Shown piece after piece: positions 21,151-33,860 of a stretch of 43,765 bases of DNA. The DNA lies in assembly GCA_027579435.1 (NCBI GenBank), contig JANBPK010000043.1:1-43765 (forward strand). The letters run 5' to 3'. The translations under genes and the position numbers were made by a program. Below the pieces are notes generated by a model, which saw nothing but the letters and a program-made list of their open reading frames with translations, was not told the origin of the DNA and did not search any database. Source of the stretch: Candolleomyces eurysporus. Lineage: Eukaryota; Basidiomycota; Agaricomycetes; Agaricales; Psathyrellaceae. Position 1 is the stretch's first letter, and every line of letters begins with the position of its first letter.

Positions 21151-23659
21151 CGACCGCTGCTGTCTTTGAAATTCGTCATCTTCGTTCTGCTGAGTCGAGA
21201 TTCGGGAGCGTCATTGAACTCGATCAGTTTGTCGCTTGAAGTTAGCGAGCTCCGCTCATGCCCCCAGGTCTGGGGATTCTATACCCGTTGCGTCGCTACC
21301 CTCCCCTTCGGAACGGTGGTTGCTCTTCGCTTCGTTCGCGTTTCACTTATCACCATCCTGACTTCAAAGCTTCACCTTTTCCCCACACAATGATCATTGC
21401 GGGGAGGCCGTGCCCAACGTTAGCACGGTGGAGTGACTGGATGTCATTCCAACTGCTGGTGAACAGAAGACATTTTCAACCACTGCCGAGTCCGTTGTGG
21501 GTGCTTTTGCGTTTGAGATAGGGTCCCCAACCCCTTCATGTCGCCTTACCAAGGAATTTTAATTGGACACCGTCTCGGTTCTTCATGACTTGATGGGATC
21601 TAGAATGGTTCCGCCGCCTCTACAGTATGGATTTGTTCACCATCTGCTGTAATTAATGTCATTTTTGTACATTGAAGCTATCTTGTGTCCGTACGAATGA
21701 GTCGGGACTGCCTAAACATGGTCAAGATTGTGCCAGAAGGAGAGTATGCTCACATACACCCATCACGTCCCCCCCTGATGTGAGGGTAATGTCATGTGTC
21801 GACATCCCGCTTGGTTAAACACGATGCTTTCCGTTCACGTCGTACGGAGTCTCGAGGTCTACTCTGGCGAGGGTAGGTTGACGCGCTGACGATGTTTGAG
21901 CCGAATTGAGAAGATGAGGAAAGACGTTTCACCTGCATTGACTCCGTTGTTAATGAACATGTCCATCAAACTGCAGTCTGCTATCACGTCGACCGGCTAC
22001 GCCATAAGGAACTAAGTTTCCAAAGTCTGTCAGTCCGTTATCGCGTACCCGAGTCGGAGTTATCCTACTTTCCCGTTTCGATCGAGGAAGGGCAATTCAT
22101 CAAAGAGACCATACCCTTGACGCTCTGTTAGACAAAGAGGTTGACCATAATAAATCTTCACACTCTCGAATAATCAAATCATGACACCCCCAGGCCCTTA
22201 CATCCTCGGGGTATACCATGGCCCTGAACTTCAAAACTTGTCATTCCCGAAATACGAGAACAACCGATGAAAAGGCTAAACAACTCGGGTTCATTTGATT
22301 TTGTTCTTATTCTTTTTTATCTCATTCTCCCCGTTCTATTACTTTGACAATCGGCCCTAAATAGCACATCCAACTTCTCGATTTGGCATTTTGTATTTTT
22401 CATTCTCTCAACCCCCTCCCGATTTCGATCGCTCTGACTGGGTGCATCATACTACAGGTCATGAGACTGGACCGCTACTCAATGAATTCCGTGTGTCCCC
22501 TCGCTCTCCCTGTGGAGTTATGGACGAGCAGACACATCGTATTCGGGTGTTCATCACAATGGCCATCCGTGTGGTGCGTGCCTTTTGGTTAGGTTCTTGA
22601 TAAACCTCTACTCACTCCATCTGAACATTGTGTTTAGCCAGCCTCTTCATTTTTCTCAAGTCGGGTCCATTGCTAGCTCATTGTCCGGATCTAATGGCTC
22701 GTTACCCATTTTCTCGTTTCGTACGTGCATCCTGATTTTCTTACTTTTGATCCGCGCTTCCACCATCAGGCTCTTATTGACTAACCCATACCATCGCCCA
22801 AGCTTCGTCACGCGTGCATTTCACGTCACTGTCGCTAGCGCATTAAGTACCCCGTTCGATCCTTGAAGTTAAATTCAACAGCTCAGCGATGCGCGCTGCT
22901 AGTAGCTGGTGGTTGTCGCACATCCAGGTTGCTTTGGAAGCCCACCAACGCTGCCATTGCGTCTCATGTCTCGTGGATATACCTTCGCGATCTTACCTTG
23001 GTATCCCAGGTGCTCCTATGGGTGACATATTGTTCATTCATTTGTAGTGAATGTATTGTAGAACGATTTGGACGGAATCTATTCTCATGATGATACGTTT
23101 GAGACTCGAAGGCGCCTTGCGTTCCATACTCATGAGATGTCTATCTGAGATTTAGGATGATGTGTAGCTCATGCTCCGCGGCGGTTCAGCTGCGCAACAT
23201 GAAAGCTATCCTTTGCCAATATTAAACACGAGGCTGCTGAAGACTGCTCGGAAAGGCAGCTCCAACTCCATCGAATGGTTCTGCTGTGAAGGCGAGAGCC
23301 AACATGGCGGCTCATTTGTCTGATCCTATTCTGATCTCATTCTCATCTGTCTCGAGATGTTTGGCTGATCACGTCGTCTCCTGCGGCAAGGTATGTTCTC
23401 ATGCTCAACAAGAGGTAGTGAATGGCGGCATCAAGATCCGATGTTCCTCATACAGACATAAGACCATGTATGAATGTTCGTGTGGCGATCGACTAGTATC
23501 TCGGCTCATTCGAGATGCACAACCTAACACAACCCTCGAGGCCGCAGACCTGGTTTTATCTTACCCTTACCCCGTGTTAGTCTTAGTGGATGGTAATATC
23601 ATCGCAGTATCTTGAGCTTGAACTATTTTCTGTATCATGACGTATACACGGAAGGGAGA
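21151..23659. other. 2.5 kb intergenic, no gene seen
   Basis: Only short open frames without family signatures or good splice structure, for example 22383-22600 and 23286-23615. The right end is the promoter of the gene starting at 23719. Confidence 0.5.
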
Positions 23660-23666
23660 TATATAA
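23660..23666 (+). promoter_or_regulatory. TATA box of the third DUF2235-WD40 gene
   Basis: TATATAA lies 52 nt before the ATG at 23719, with a pyrimidine-rich start region between. It supports 23719 as the true start and argues that this copy is transcribed. The other two full-length copies show no equally clear TATA box. Confidence 0.6.
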
Positions 23667-23718
23667 GGTTGGTCGAGCTTGCCTTTACCCATAGCTTCTA
23701 ACCTACTCGCTAAAGAAC

Positions 23719-26700
23719 ATGGACGACATTGACGATGTTGAAGACCATTCCTGTAAGTATTTGAGCCCTGTCCTCTCTTTCAGAGTCATGATTCCTCTTC
23801 TAGTTCGTAACCCGAGAATTCCTTGTCCCCACGACACGAGTGGGGGTGGACGAAATCTCATCCTCTGCATCGACGGAACTGCAAATCAGTTCGGAGAGAA
23901 GGTAAACACTCCGCGTTTGGATCAGGGCATACCTCACTTACGCCGTCGGGATAGAACACAAACGTCATTGAACTCTACAATCTCATCCTAAAAGATGCGC
24001 CCTTCAACCAGCGCACGTGGTACAATAGCGGGATTGGAACATATGCTCGGCCGCATTGGAGATCATTCAAGTACTATGAGCAAGTTGTGTTCCACAAGAT
24101 AGACTTGGCCATTGCCTGGTACGTTTCTGCCCTCATTTTTCGTATGATTTTTTTCATTAGAGCGATCCTCAGGAATTTTGAAAAAACGATTCAAGCGGCG
24201 TATCGGTGGCTGTCAGACAATTATAGAGATGGTGACTGTATTTTCCTCTTCGGTAAGGCTTCGCCTTTTCAGTTGACCGCCCACCTCTGAATCGTCCGAA
24301 TAGGTTTCTCCCGAGGGGCTTTTCAAGTTCGGACGTTATCGGCAATGATCGAGAAGGTCTGTAGTACCGCCATCATCGTCCACTTGGTACTGAAAGAACG
24401 GATAGGTTGGACTCATTTATAAAGGAAACGAGACTCAGATACCGTTGTTCGTACCTCACGCTCAGTATGACCCCTATTACAATGATTGACCCTTCATCCC
24501 AGCGCCTACGAGCTTTATGTAGACTCGGGTTCTGACAACACCCGGGCCCAACCCGTTGGATCGACCAACGCTCAGTCGTCCGCGCCCGCCACCTCTGCTG
24601 GACCAACCCATGAGTCAGCGTCACTGATGTCGCGGCTCAAGAAAGCCTTCCCCTTCGTGTTCGGATCTGCGCGAAGTGAGACATCAGTATCGCATGGTCC
24701 GAGCGCCGGAGGGCCGCAGGATACAGTATCTATGGCTGAGCGTTTCAAGCGGGCCTTCTCGCAGAAGAACGTGAGAGTCCACTTTGTCGGGGCGTGGTAC
24801 GTACGTCATCATCCTGGGACCTTGAGAGTATTCATTCTCACAACCATGGTTAGGGACACGGTTTCTTCTGTGGGGGTCGCAANGGGGGAAGAAGACATTA
24901 CCTGGAACGACGGAAGGGATGACCCACGTTTGCTACTTCCGCCACGCACTGGCACTTGACGAGCGCAGAGTCAAGTTTCTGCCTGAGTATGCGTGGGGAG
25001 GTTCTGCATTACCGCACCCCGAAATCGGGTTTCTGCGAGACGCTTTCATCTCGAGCCGCAACGGACAGCGACCACATACGTTGGAAGTGTGGTTTGCAGG
25101 AACGCACTCTGACATGTATGTTCATTTCATCGTATTTTCGAAGTAACAAGAAACTCAACGTGACATTCAGAGGCGGTGGAAACATGCAGAATGTTGGGAT
25201 GGATCGGAGTCGACCGCCTTTGCGGTGGATGGCCCAAGAAGCAGCTTCAGTTGGCCTGCGCATCCAAGGTTTTGAGCGGGAGCTTCAATCGAACGAGCAG
25301 ATCGAATTCAAAGAATCGCTCACGGGGTTCTGGCACCTCCTTGAATATATTCCTTTCAGGCGATTGACGTTCGAGGGGACGAAGGATCTTACTCGAATGT
25401 ACGTGAGCTCACCTAAATCTTGGAAAGGGCATGCATTTTCTAACCAGCGATATCCCGTAGCCCTCACCGCGGGTCCGGTCGGAAGATTCAAAATGGCCAG
25501 AGGATTCACAGCTCGTTTGTCTTGGCTCAAACGGGGACGCCGTACATCCCTAAAGCTTCTCCTCCCGATAACAACCGCTCGTTTTGGGAAGACCTGCGTA
25601 GAGATGGCATTGAAAACTCCATGAATTTACTGGAGATCGACATGTTCGACTACGCCACCGCCCGAAGGATTACGAGAATGTTCATCCATGAAGACGAAAA
25701 GCTGGAATATCTGCGGCGAATGGTCGCGAAGGGTAAGCCAGCATTCGTCTCCATCATTCCGAATTTGAATTCAAAGGTGGTTTTAGGCACCGGTGCTCAG
25801 GCCTTGTACGATGAAGTTATGCAGACTCTCGTGCACTGGGATGACCACCAGCCGAGCGTGGAAGACAGACATAAACTCCTGCGTCGCACGACAGACCTAT
25901 TACAGGAAGGATCGCCAAAACTCCAGCTTGTTCCGCGACTTCGAATCCACCATTTATTTTCAGATCTCCAGACAAGTGCCAGCGATGACTACAAGGAGGT
26001 AGCGGGGGCCTTTCTGAGGCGATTCGCGGACGATAGCAGGCCGCTTGTTCTCATGGGACACACAGGCTATGTTATGTCTGTGGCTTTTTCACCCGACTCC
26101 AAACGCATTGTCTCCACCTCCTTTGATGCAACGATCCGGCTTTGGGATGCCAGAACAGGCGCACAGATCGGAATTCTGGGGCTCGCGGTATCTGCTGCCA
26201 TTTTTCCTGATGGCAAGCGCATCGTTTGCGGCGAGGCAGACGGCACAGTTCGAATACGGGATGCAGGGACGGGTAATCAGTTGGGAGAGCCTCTAAAGGG
26301 ACACACAGGTCCAGTTGCCTGTCTTGCTGTCTCACCTGACGGAAGACGCATTGTCTCCGGCTCTGCCGACAAGACGATTTGGATCTGGGATGTGGAGAGG
26401 GGGACGCGGGTGGGAGAACCGCTACACGGGCATAATCATTGGGTGCGCTCTGCCGCGATCTCTCCCGACGGCAAATACATCGTCTCTGGGTCTAAAGACA
26501 AGATGATCCGGATCTGGGATTTGAAGACGGGGGAACAGGTGGGAGAGCCGCTGCAAGGGCACGCCCGTTCGGTGATGTCTCTCGCAATCTCTCCCGATGG
26601 CAAGCGTCTCGTCTCTGGCTCTAACGACCGCACGATCCGGATTTGGGANTTGGAGACGGGGGCGCAGGTAGGAGAGCCACTAGAAGGGCATGCAGATAAG

Positions 26701-26928
26701 GTGGTCTCTGTCGCACTCTCGCCTGAACGCAACCGTATCGTGTCCGGCTCGCGGGACAGCACAATTCGGATTTGGGATTTGGGGACGGGGGCGCAGGTGG
26801 GAGATCCACTGCAACAGCACATGGACGAGGTCAATTCAGTTTCAATATCTCCTGACGGTAAACGCATAGCCTCCGCTTCTGACGACTACACGATTCGGAT
26901 CTGGAATGCTGAAGGAATCTTGATATGA
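23719..26928 (+). CDS. DUF2235 (Tle1-like) hydrolase fused to a seven-blade WD40 propeller, copy 3
   Basis: Eleven exons: 23719-23752, 23804-23901, 23955-24118, 24173-24252, 24304-24356, 24406-24446, 24503-24796, 24854-25115, 25171-25398, 25461-25732 and 25787-26928, about 888 residues. The N terminus is short and acidic (MDDIDDVEDHS). Catalytic elements are GFSRG (Ser about 128), WDTVSS (Asp about 256) and GTHSDIGGG (His about 339). One helical module (about 509-590) runs straight into the WD40 repeats without the intron present in the other two genes. The N at 24883 shifts the frame and is almost certainly an inserted placeholder: dropping it restores ARGKK...GTT and the phase of the next intron. 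A second N at 26649 is in frame, in a WD motif. The linker lacks the hydrophobic stretch of copy 2. It is the most diverged full-length member; function is inferred as for copy 2. Confidence 0.87.
26050..26928 (+). repeat. WD40 repeat array of copy 3 (seven units, first two shortened)
   Basis: Units of 41, 40, 43, 43, 43, 43 and 39 residues plus stop fill the 879 nt exactly. The first unit lacks the terminal EP. The second has lost its GH region (ILGLAVSAAIF) and reads IRD for IWD, so blade 2 is the least regular. Confidence 0.9.
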
Positions 26929-28019
26929 AAAAGTATTTAGGCGTTCAATTCTACTCTTCAACTTCTAGGCCGTGATCATTATCTTTTATGACGCATTCTA
27001 TTTCTTCGCTGGTTTACTTGGTCATCTTTCTTTCACTTCGAGTTATTTCATATGGGCTCTTTCATTCACCATACATAGTTGTAATCATCATAGGATTGGT
27101 ACTGTATATCTATCTATCGGGAGCTACAAGACCCCTTACCCTTTGACGAAAAGCCTGAGATATGATCCAGCTCCATCTGCCCCTTAGGTACCTCTTTCCC
27201 ATTCCCGAAAGTGCACCTATTCCTCGTTGAGGCCCGTAGCTCATTAGCACTATTTTTGTCATTGAGGGGTTACTGTCGCCGTACTTATTCACCTTCGTAT
27301 CTCCAACTGCTGGCGAACAGCGTGGCAGGCGCGCCTGTTCTTGTTCTGCAGAAGACTCTTAGATACTTGACTGAGCGCATTCGTCCGCTCTTGTTCATTT
27401 GGCGCTGAAGCGTTGCAATGAGTTGAAGTTCGATATAGAAGGACTTTTAGTTGCGCTTTTTGAGCATCAACGATCCTTTTTCCAATCTCTATATTCGCAC
27501 TTCCAGTCCAGAGGCGACCATCACTTTCATCCAGATCTTCAACGTTCGACCCCTGGGGATTGCAACTCAGGGCGCGTGGTTTGAAAGGTCGTGTTTAGGA
27601 GAAATGGTGATAGGTACGCCTGCTTGCTCTTACCCCACGCAGGTCCCTTACTGAATATTGAGGCAGAGCGCGGTAAGATTAGTTATGGTATAAGGTTCCC
27701 AGGCCTTCGGGAACCAACTTTTGCTTCGGGTTCCCTCCTCTCCACCTTCACCTCACCGCATATATGAAAGGCCTTCGGAAGACACCGACGGACAGGATGA
27801 TCGGATCGGCAACTAAAGAAGCGACTTGCCCACTAGAGCATGAATGGTGCTGATGAAGAAGNAAAAACGCTGCATATCTAAACGACGAGACCTGGGCTCC
27901 GAGTCTTCTGTTGGATTCTATGTGACCAAGGATCTAAGAGAGATTGGTCAGGACGTACGTACTATCTGCTCATCCCAGAAGGCTATAAAACGCTGCTATG
28001 ACTCGCCAGACGGCGTCCA
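26929..28019. other. Intergenic; 3' flank related to that of copy 2
   Basis: No gene recognised. The part near 27065-27240 aligns by eye with the flank of the gene ending at 17963. N at 27862. Confidence 0.45.
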
Positions 28020-28498
28020 CTCGCTCTCGACCCGGCATCCACTGGCCACTANCCCTCCCTCTTTGAGGGATCATCCCGTCCTCAAGCAGCCATCTTCTTA
28101 TCCTCGTGCCTCGCTCTCCCACCTCCTTCCCCTCTTGCTCCGCAATTCCGTCTTCGACTATCTCAAGAAGCTCTGCGCATCGAGCATTAGAAATTCTGAA
28201 TGGACGGAGCCAATGGCTGTGGGCGAAAGCGGGTTGGTGGCCCGTCGACCCTTCTCGATCGTCAACTCCTCGGCCCTGGGAGTCGGAGGTCCCTTGGATA
28301 CCGCCATCACCTGTAGACCCCGGTGTTGGTATCCCAACGAGAGGTTGAGACTGTCAAGGGCTTGGCGCAGCTGGGTGCGGAAGTACAAGCGGACTTTCTG
28401 ACGTTGATGAGAGGGGTGTTGGTTCCTCGAAGAAGGAAGAGGCAGGGTCGAGGGATAAGGCCGAAAGAATGGGATAAGGTGCAGAGTATGGCAGGATA
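28020..28498 (+). pseudogene. TRIP4-like zinc-finger gene relic
   Basis: Pieces of the TRIP4-like gene occur in order but in shifted frames. RHPLAT (about 28034-28050) matches the first part of the finger. SRSSTPRPWESEVPWIPPSPVD (about 28252-28320) matches SRSSTPRPREPEIIRVPPPPAD. TPVLVSQREVETVKGLAQLGAE (about 28316-28382) matches TPVLVSPRDRSRPFKNLVQPGA. A basic tail then runs to a TAG at about 28498. The CxxCG..C..CPxC core and the Glu-rich helix are missing, and at least one frameshift separates the last two blocks. N at 28052. It lies 1.1 kb downstream of the third DUF2235-WD40 gene. Confidence 0.7.
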
Positions 28499-31400
28499 GT
28501 GAGGCCTGCAGGCGTGGTACGTGGTATCGCTCCTTAGCACACCAATTTCAACTCAACTTTCTATCTCTCAGACTCTCATGGTTCTCGTTCTTATTTTTTC
28601 CTCTTGGCCATCCAACCATATCAAATGCTCGGCACGTACAGAGTTCTACGCTTCCTTCACTAACTTGAATACATATCCGCCAGAAATATGGTGGCTTGAA
28701 TCCGATCCCGTTTGCTTGATTGAACCGTCCGCTACCATCCCCGTATTCTGAAGCACCCGACTCTCTCGACATCCTCATCTCCCCACCAATGGGAACACCC
28801 TTTTTCNTTTTTCTACGTATCTGTGTTTGAGCGAGTCGTCGTTCATTTGCCCGGGTAGATGGCTTGGATACTGATGCCTACTGATCAATCCATTTTTAAT
28901 CCCTGGCCCCCCTCGATTTCGGNTTTTTTAAACGAGATTCTAGTCTCGTCCGCTGCCATTGCCTCTTGAAGGCAGTAGGTATGTTCGTTGACATGCGGCA
29001 TTCAAACTTCATTCCGCCTGAATTGGCAGACTATCTACCTTCCGTTTCAGGTTGACGACGCACTTGGAGCTCAACGAATTCGGTGAGTAATGGCCATACA
29101 TGTGTGCTATGGCATCACGGTTCCTTCTCACGGCTACTCTGCCTTTGCAGCTTGAATTTAATCATGGCTTTTCTCCCTTGTCCCAGAGGCTGGATGAGGC
29201 TCGTATAGTGGAACATCGACAGAAGCGAGCCAATTGAATGTTTCAAGGCGTACGACCCGTGTTTGAGTGCTCGAGAGGATGTTATTAGCGGTCTGTTGGG
29301 TGCGTTTTACCGTTCTCTCCGTGGTACTCGTGTTACATTCTTCATCTCTTCTACCCGGGAATCTGGTTGCCTCTTCGTTTCAAGTGGCCTCGAGTCCCAG
29401 AAGGAGCACCATTGACTCGATTGCGGACTCGGAAGTTCAGCCACGAAGTGCAACTCATTTGATATGTCCCAAGTCAGTTTCGTTCGCTTTGGCTCGCAGC
29501 CACTGGGCATTCTCTTGCTGTTCTTCTCCAGTGATAGACCGAAGGTTACAGGTGCGCCATTCGGCAGTTCGTCCTTCCCGTGAAACCGTTCCCACCCTGA
29601 ATAGATTCATTCTGGCGACACTTCAATTTTGAGCCTTATTGACGATGATTCATGAGACTCGTTGTGTTTCGTAGCCTGTCCGCTAGCGGAGTTTTAGAAG
29701 GTGCTTGTAACTGCATGGTTCGTTAATCTCCCTCGGGATCTCTTTCTCCTTGATAAGCTTTAACACTGATTCAGCGGCATTTCACATGAGCGCTTTTCAA
29801 GTCCGACAGGTGGAAAGATCTGGACAGTTCTCACATCTGAGTATCCTGGCCCTGAGGCCTTGATCCGTACGCGTTCCTCTCCGTCCTTATACCCTCATCA
29901 AACTCACTATTGTTTTCCTGGAATTCGACAGCCGCCCGAAGGGGAATCATAGCACGTTTTCCCCCCGCTTCTCTCCCGTTTTCGTGTGCCAACGTGTAGG
30001 AAACCATCCACCCATGATCATCGATCGAGATCGACTAAGCCATTCTGTCCACCGTGCGCGGTTCTTGTGTTTCGTCAACATGTCTGTGATATAATTCATG
30101 GATTCTTCCATTTCTGCCTCAAGCCTTGCACGAATGCCTTTTCGTTTTGATGCCTGCCACTTGACACAGGGATTGAGAGACAGGTAGATCTGCCGGGATA
30201 GCCAAACAGAAAGATAGGGGAACTCGGAACCGAGGACAGGTACAGATCGGCTGGACAGCCTGATAGGCCGTCATGGCGTTCGCAGCCCTGATCGAATGTT
30301 ATGGCATCCTCTCCTGACCTTGCAAAGTCGGATTATTTCGGCTCACGACGAATTCGATCGAATGGTCGTGTTTGAGCCTTTACAACGACGGCATTCCGCT
30401 TGGTACGTCTCGTGCTCTGCCCTGTCGATGTTCCTGTTATTTTCATTCCTCCCACTGTCAAGGCTCATGGGTTAGAATACTATTCCTCTGTGTGAAGGTG
30501 AGCTTAGGTTGACCTTGGGCTTAATGTTTGGTGGAATGTTCCCGTGTATGATCATCCTCGCCGACTAGAGTCAATCAGTGTGCCGCACGATCGTCAGGTT
30601 TTTTATGATCCCGCAAGGTTGAGGTGAGTTTCGCTTGATCTTACTCAACGTTCCAACCTTATTAATATGGCCGCGCGGTGTCGTGCATGATCATGCTCAG
30701 TGACTACGACCTAGTATCGTTCCCCGGCGCAAGTTAGCGACGAACTCCTCGTGATCCCGGATTTATCATTCGTGGGTCAATGAAATCGTTGTCATATGCC
30801 CGGCTCGATGTCCCCGAGTTCAGTAATAATCTATTGACTCTTCCAACTGTTTGGCGGCCCACGTTTAATTTGTTATCCCAGCTCTGTTCACCACAATTGT
30901 TCGGACCTGAAACGCCTTTTTCATATTTCTACCTTTGCTCTGATGAGGACTCACCAGCTTCGCGGATGCAGCTGCTTCGGAAGCAGAGCCATTACAATGA
31001 TCCAGGACTACCTTACAAGTCGTCCTCATGCCCAATGCTCAGTTCATACATTTGATGTGCTAACACCCAGAATCTCGTGGAATACTGAATGTCTGAAAGA
31101 CGCTCAGAGGGATAGCGGGAGGTCACGGTGATACATGCTCATCCCGGCCTGTCGTGCCATGGAACACTCCGTGTTCATTTCACATTAACCTTCCAGGTAG
31201 GTCTGGCACGATTGATTGGGCTTACGGACGGAGATTACCTCGCGGGCTCATTACACAGCATGAGCTTAGAGGGAGCCGAACAACACACAAGGCTCGTGAC
31301 GTGATTTCGAGATTCGCCTCCGACTTGTCGCAGTAGGTACTCCTTGTATTGGAAAAACATTTCCGAATATCTGCAAGCACGTTGCTGAAGGCCCACGGGA

Positions 31401-32422
31401 GTTTCACTCAATCTCAAACACCCCCGTTTGGCGAAACGTCCGTCAATTCGATGATTCTGATCGGGTTTCTATCCTGTCTAGCAGCTATTCATCCTCCTGC
31501 CACACATTCTATCGTCAAGTGAGCATGTCGGTGTTGACCCCCTGTATGTCCACAAAAGTCTAATCCCACTTCACACCGGACCAAGCTGGGGGCTCGACGG
31601 GAGGGAGGTCAGTCGGCAACATGCTACTTTTGAGTATCCGCGAGTTCTGAACGCTCCCTTGAGATCGATACCTTAGAGAACTTGTGGGGCAATTGCGTAG
31701 AACCTCCAGTGCCTCTCATGCGCATGCAAAGGGGGATCTGTTTACCTAAGCTTGGATAACTGATATTCATTAGTTTTTTCACGATGCATCGGTCGCAGTG
31801 AGAATTAACTTGCCCATCCACCTCGGCAGCGCCAAGAGTTAATTGACTGGGAAGAAAAGGCCTTCGAATGGTACTCACAATCACCTTTTCGATCTCTAGA
31901 CGATGTTAAAGTTTGATTACAATCTTCGGACATACCCTTCACTTTCGCTTCACTTCCCCCAAATTATAGCAATATGTGACTCTCTGGGAGCTCTTAACTA
32001 ACCCTTTACTTTGGCCTCTCACCCCATCGACGTCTCTGGAGGCTTCATTGATTCGTTGAACGAATGGGTCAGATCGACATCGAACTGTCGGTGTCTTGCC
32101 ACGAAGACCGGGTAACGGTAAGATCCAATATTGAACGGTTAATGCTACCACAGCCGTCCCCACTCACCACCTGTTAAATATGGAACAACTCTAGTGCAGC
32201 TGCCTGCCGTCCCTGAGTTCATTATTTGTAATTCTGACTGCCCGAACCCCCTTGGTGCTGACACATCTTGTTGGCGCTCATCTGGCGTAGCCGTGTTAGT
32301 CTTCAAGACGGCGCCAAGCCAAAGTCCAGGTAAACTATCTTGATCATAAGATTCAAATGAAAAGGCTGTTGTGGACCCACCATTTAACGTTCACCTCCTC
32401 ACCATACATGAAATGATTACCC
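28499..32422. other. 3.9 kb gene-poor region
   Basis: No gene, tRNA or recognisable transposon seen. Short open frames (for example 29267-29632 and 30780-31055) have no family signature. Ns at 28807 and 28923. The last 50 or so bases resemble the upstream region of the membrane-protein gene at 19714, so the duplicated unit includes a little 5' flank. Confidence 0.5.
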
Positions 32423-33860
32423 ATGCTGCTCCTCATCCTGCTTTTGTACTCGTCCTTCTGCAGTCAAGCCTCCTCCGGCGCTCCCTTGACTTCGTATCAG
32501 TTCTTGCGTCTCGGACCTCGAGACCCAGACACCACGCTTAGCGTCGATACCAACTATCGATCCACGCCAGAGATCATCTGGACATGCTTGGCGACTACCT
32601 TTATGTGCACTTGGGTCTCCGTTCACCCAAATGTGTCTCGAGGGACAAGCAGGTGGGACAACCTCCGCGACAGGTTCATTCTGTTTGGGTGGACTCTTCT
32701 TGCTCCTGAGCTAGTCCTCGTGTTTGCGTATCGTCAGTGGGAGGGGGTGCGACTGCTTCGGAAGCTCCACGGTGCGTGAACGGTGCGGTTTGTTTGCTTC
32801 TTGATCTCACTTCACCTTTCATTTCTGTGAAGGCGAAGAATGGGGCCGCGTTCAGTGTCATTTCATTCAAATGGGTGGCGTTGTCATCAAGCATAAGGGA
32901 CAGTTGCGAGCGATCGAATTGTCGAAGGTGGAAGAGCATAAGCTTGGCGATGTCATTAACCGTTCGTCCCTTCGCGAGGCGGATCTCCTTGATCGCAGCA
33001 AAGGAGACGAGCTGAGCAAAGGGCTTGTTGTCATACAGACAACTTGGTTTATCATCAGCTGCTGCGCACGGGCTATCCAGAGGCTGACGATTACGAATCT
33101 GGAAGTCATTACCCTGGCGTATGCAGCCTTGAACGGGATAATGTACTTCTTTTGGTGGAACAAGCCTTTGAATGTAAGGGTGCCCATGGAGATTGAAATC
33201 AAAGATGAGGATCTGTTTAATCAGGTCTCAAGAGTACGGTTACCAGAAGAGGAAGAGAGCGAGCGAGGTGAGGCGTTTACTATTCGTTTTTTTAATTGAT
33301 AACTGTCACTCACGTCGGATGGCCTATAGCCCGAACGATTATGGACATCATGTCCTTACCGTGGACCCTGGCGCGGACCACTGTGCGCTATTTCGCGAGA
33401 ACGACATCCAAACTCTCCGGCTCCAACGTCAAAAAAGTCAACCCGCTCTACTACACCTTTCAAGGACGGGATTTGACGATCGGTGGCAAGCAACCGTTGA
33501 AGGGCATGTTAAAATCGTTTGCTATCACAAGCCTCAAGGCTTCTGCGTTCGGCGCCATACATTGCATCGCCTGGTCATTTCCTTTCCCTACGACGGTCGC
33601 GCGTGATCTATGGAGAGTCTCTTCTGTCTACTGCGCGGCTTCACCCTGGTTGATTCTGGTCATTTCGGTTCTCAGTTTCTCAGTATTCCAGGACAATTTT
33701 TTATGCGTATAAGGCTTTGGCTTTGGTCAATAAGATTGTTATCTTCCTGTATGTACCTGCTCGTTTTATCTTAGCAGTTGTCGCATTCTGGGGACTTTAC
33801 AATCCTCCTGTGACTGCTAACCAGACAGTAGATTGGTCTAGATATATACCGCATGTGTAG
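32423..33860 (+). CDS. Multi-pass membrane protein of a basidiomycete family of unknown function, copy 2 (one frameshift)
   Basis: Exons 32423-32771, 32833-33267 and 33330-33860 are equivalent to the gene at 19714-21150 and share most residues, including STPEIIWTCLATTFMCTWVSVHPNV, LVVIQTTWFIISCCARAI, FFWWNKPL and the end VDWSRYIPHV. In exon 3 the frame breaks at a run of six T (33697-33702): read as given, it stops at TAA a few codons later; with five T it continues as FYAYKALALVNK to the expected end, about 437 residues. A homopolymer miscount is the simplest cause, given other such signs here, but a real inactivating change cannot be excluded. It is the second copy of the membrane gene found downstream of a DUF2235-WD40 gene. 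Confidence 0.8.

Noticed and set aside
30480..30730. Internal duplication around TGATCATCCTCGCCGACTA and TGATCATGCTCAGTGACTA
   Set aside because: Similarity is limited to about 25 bases and does not extend; it could be chance.
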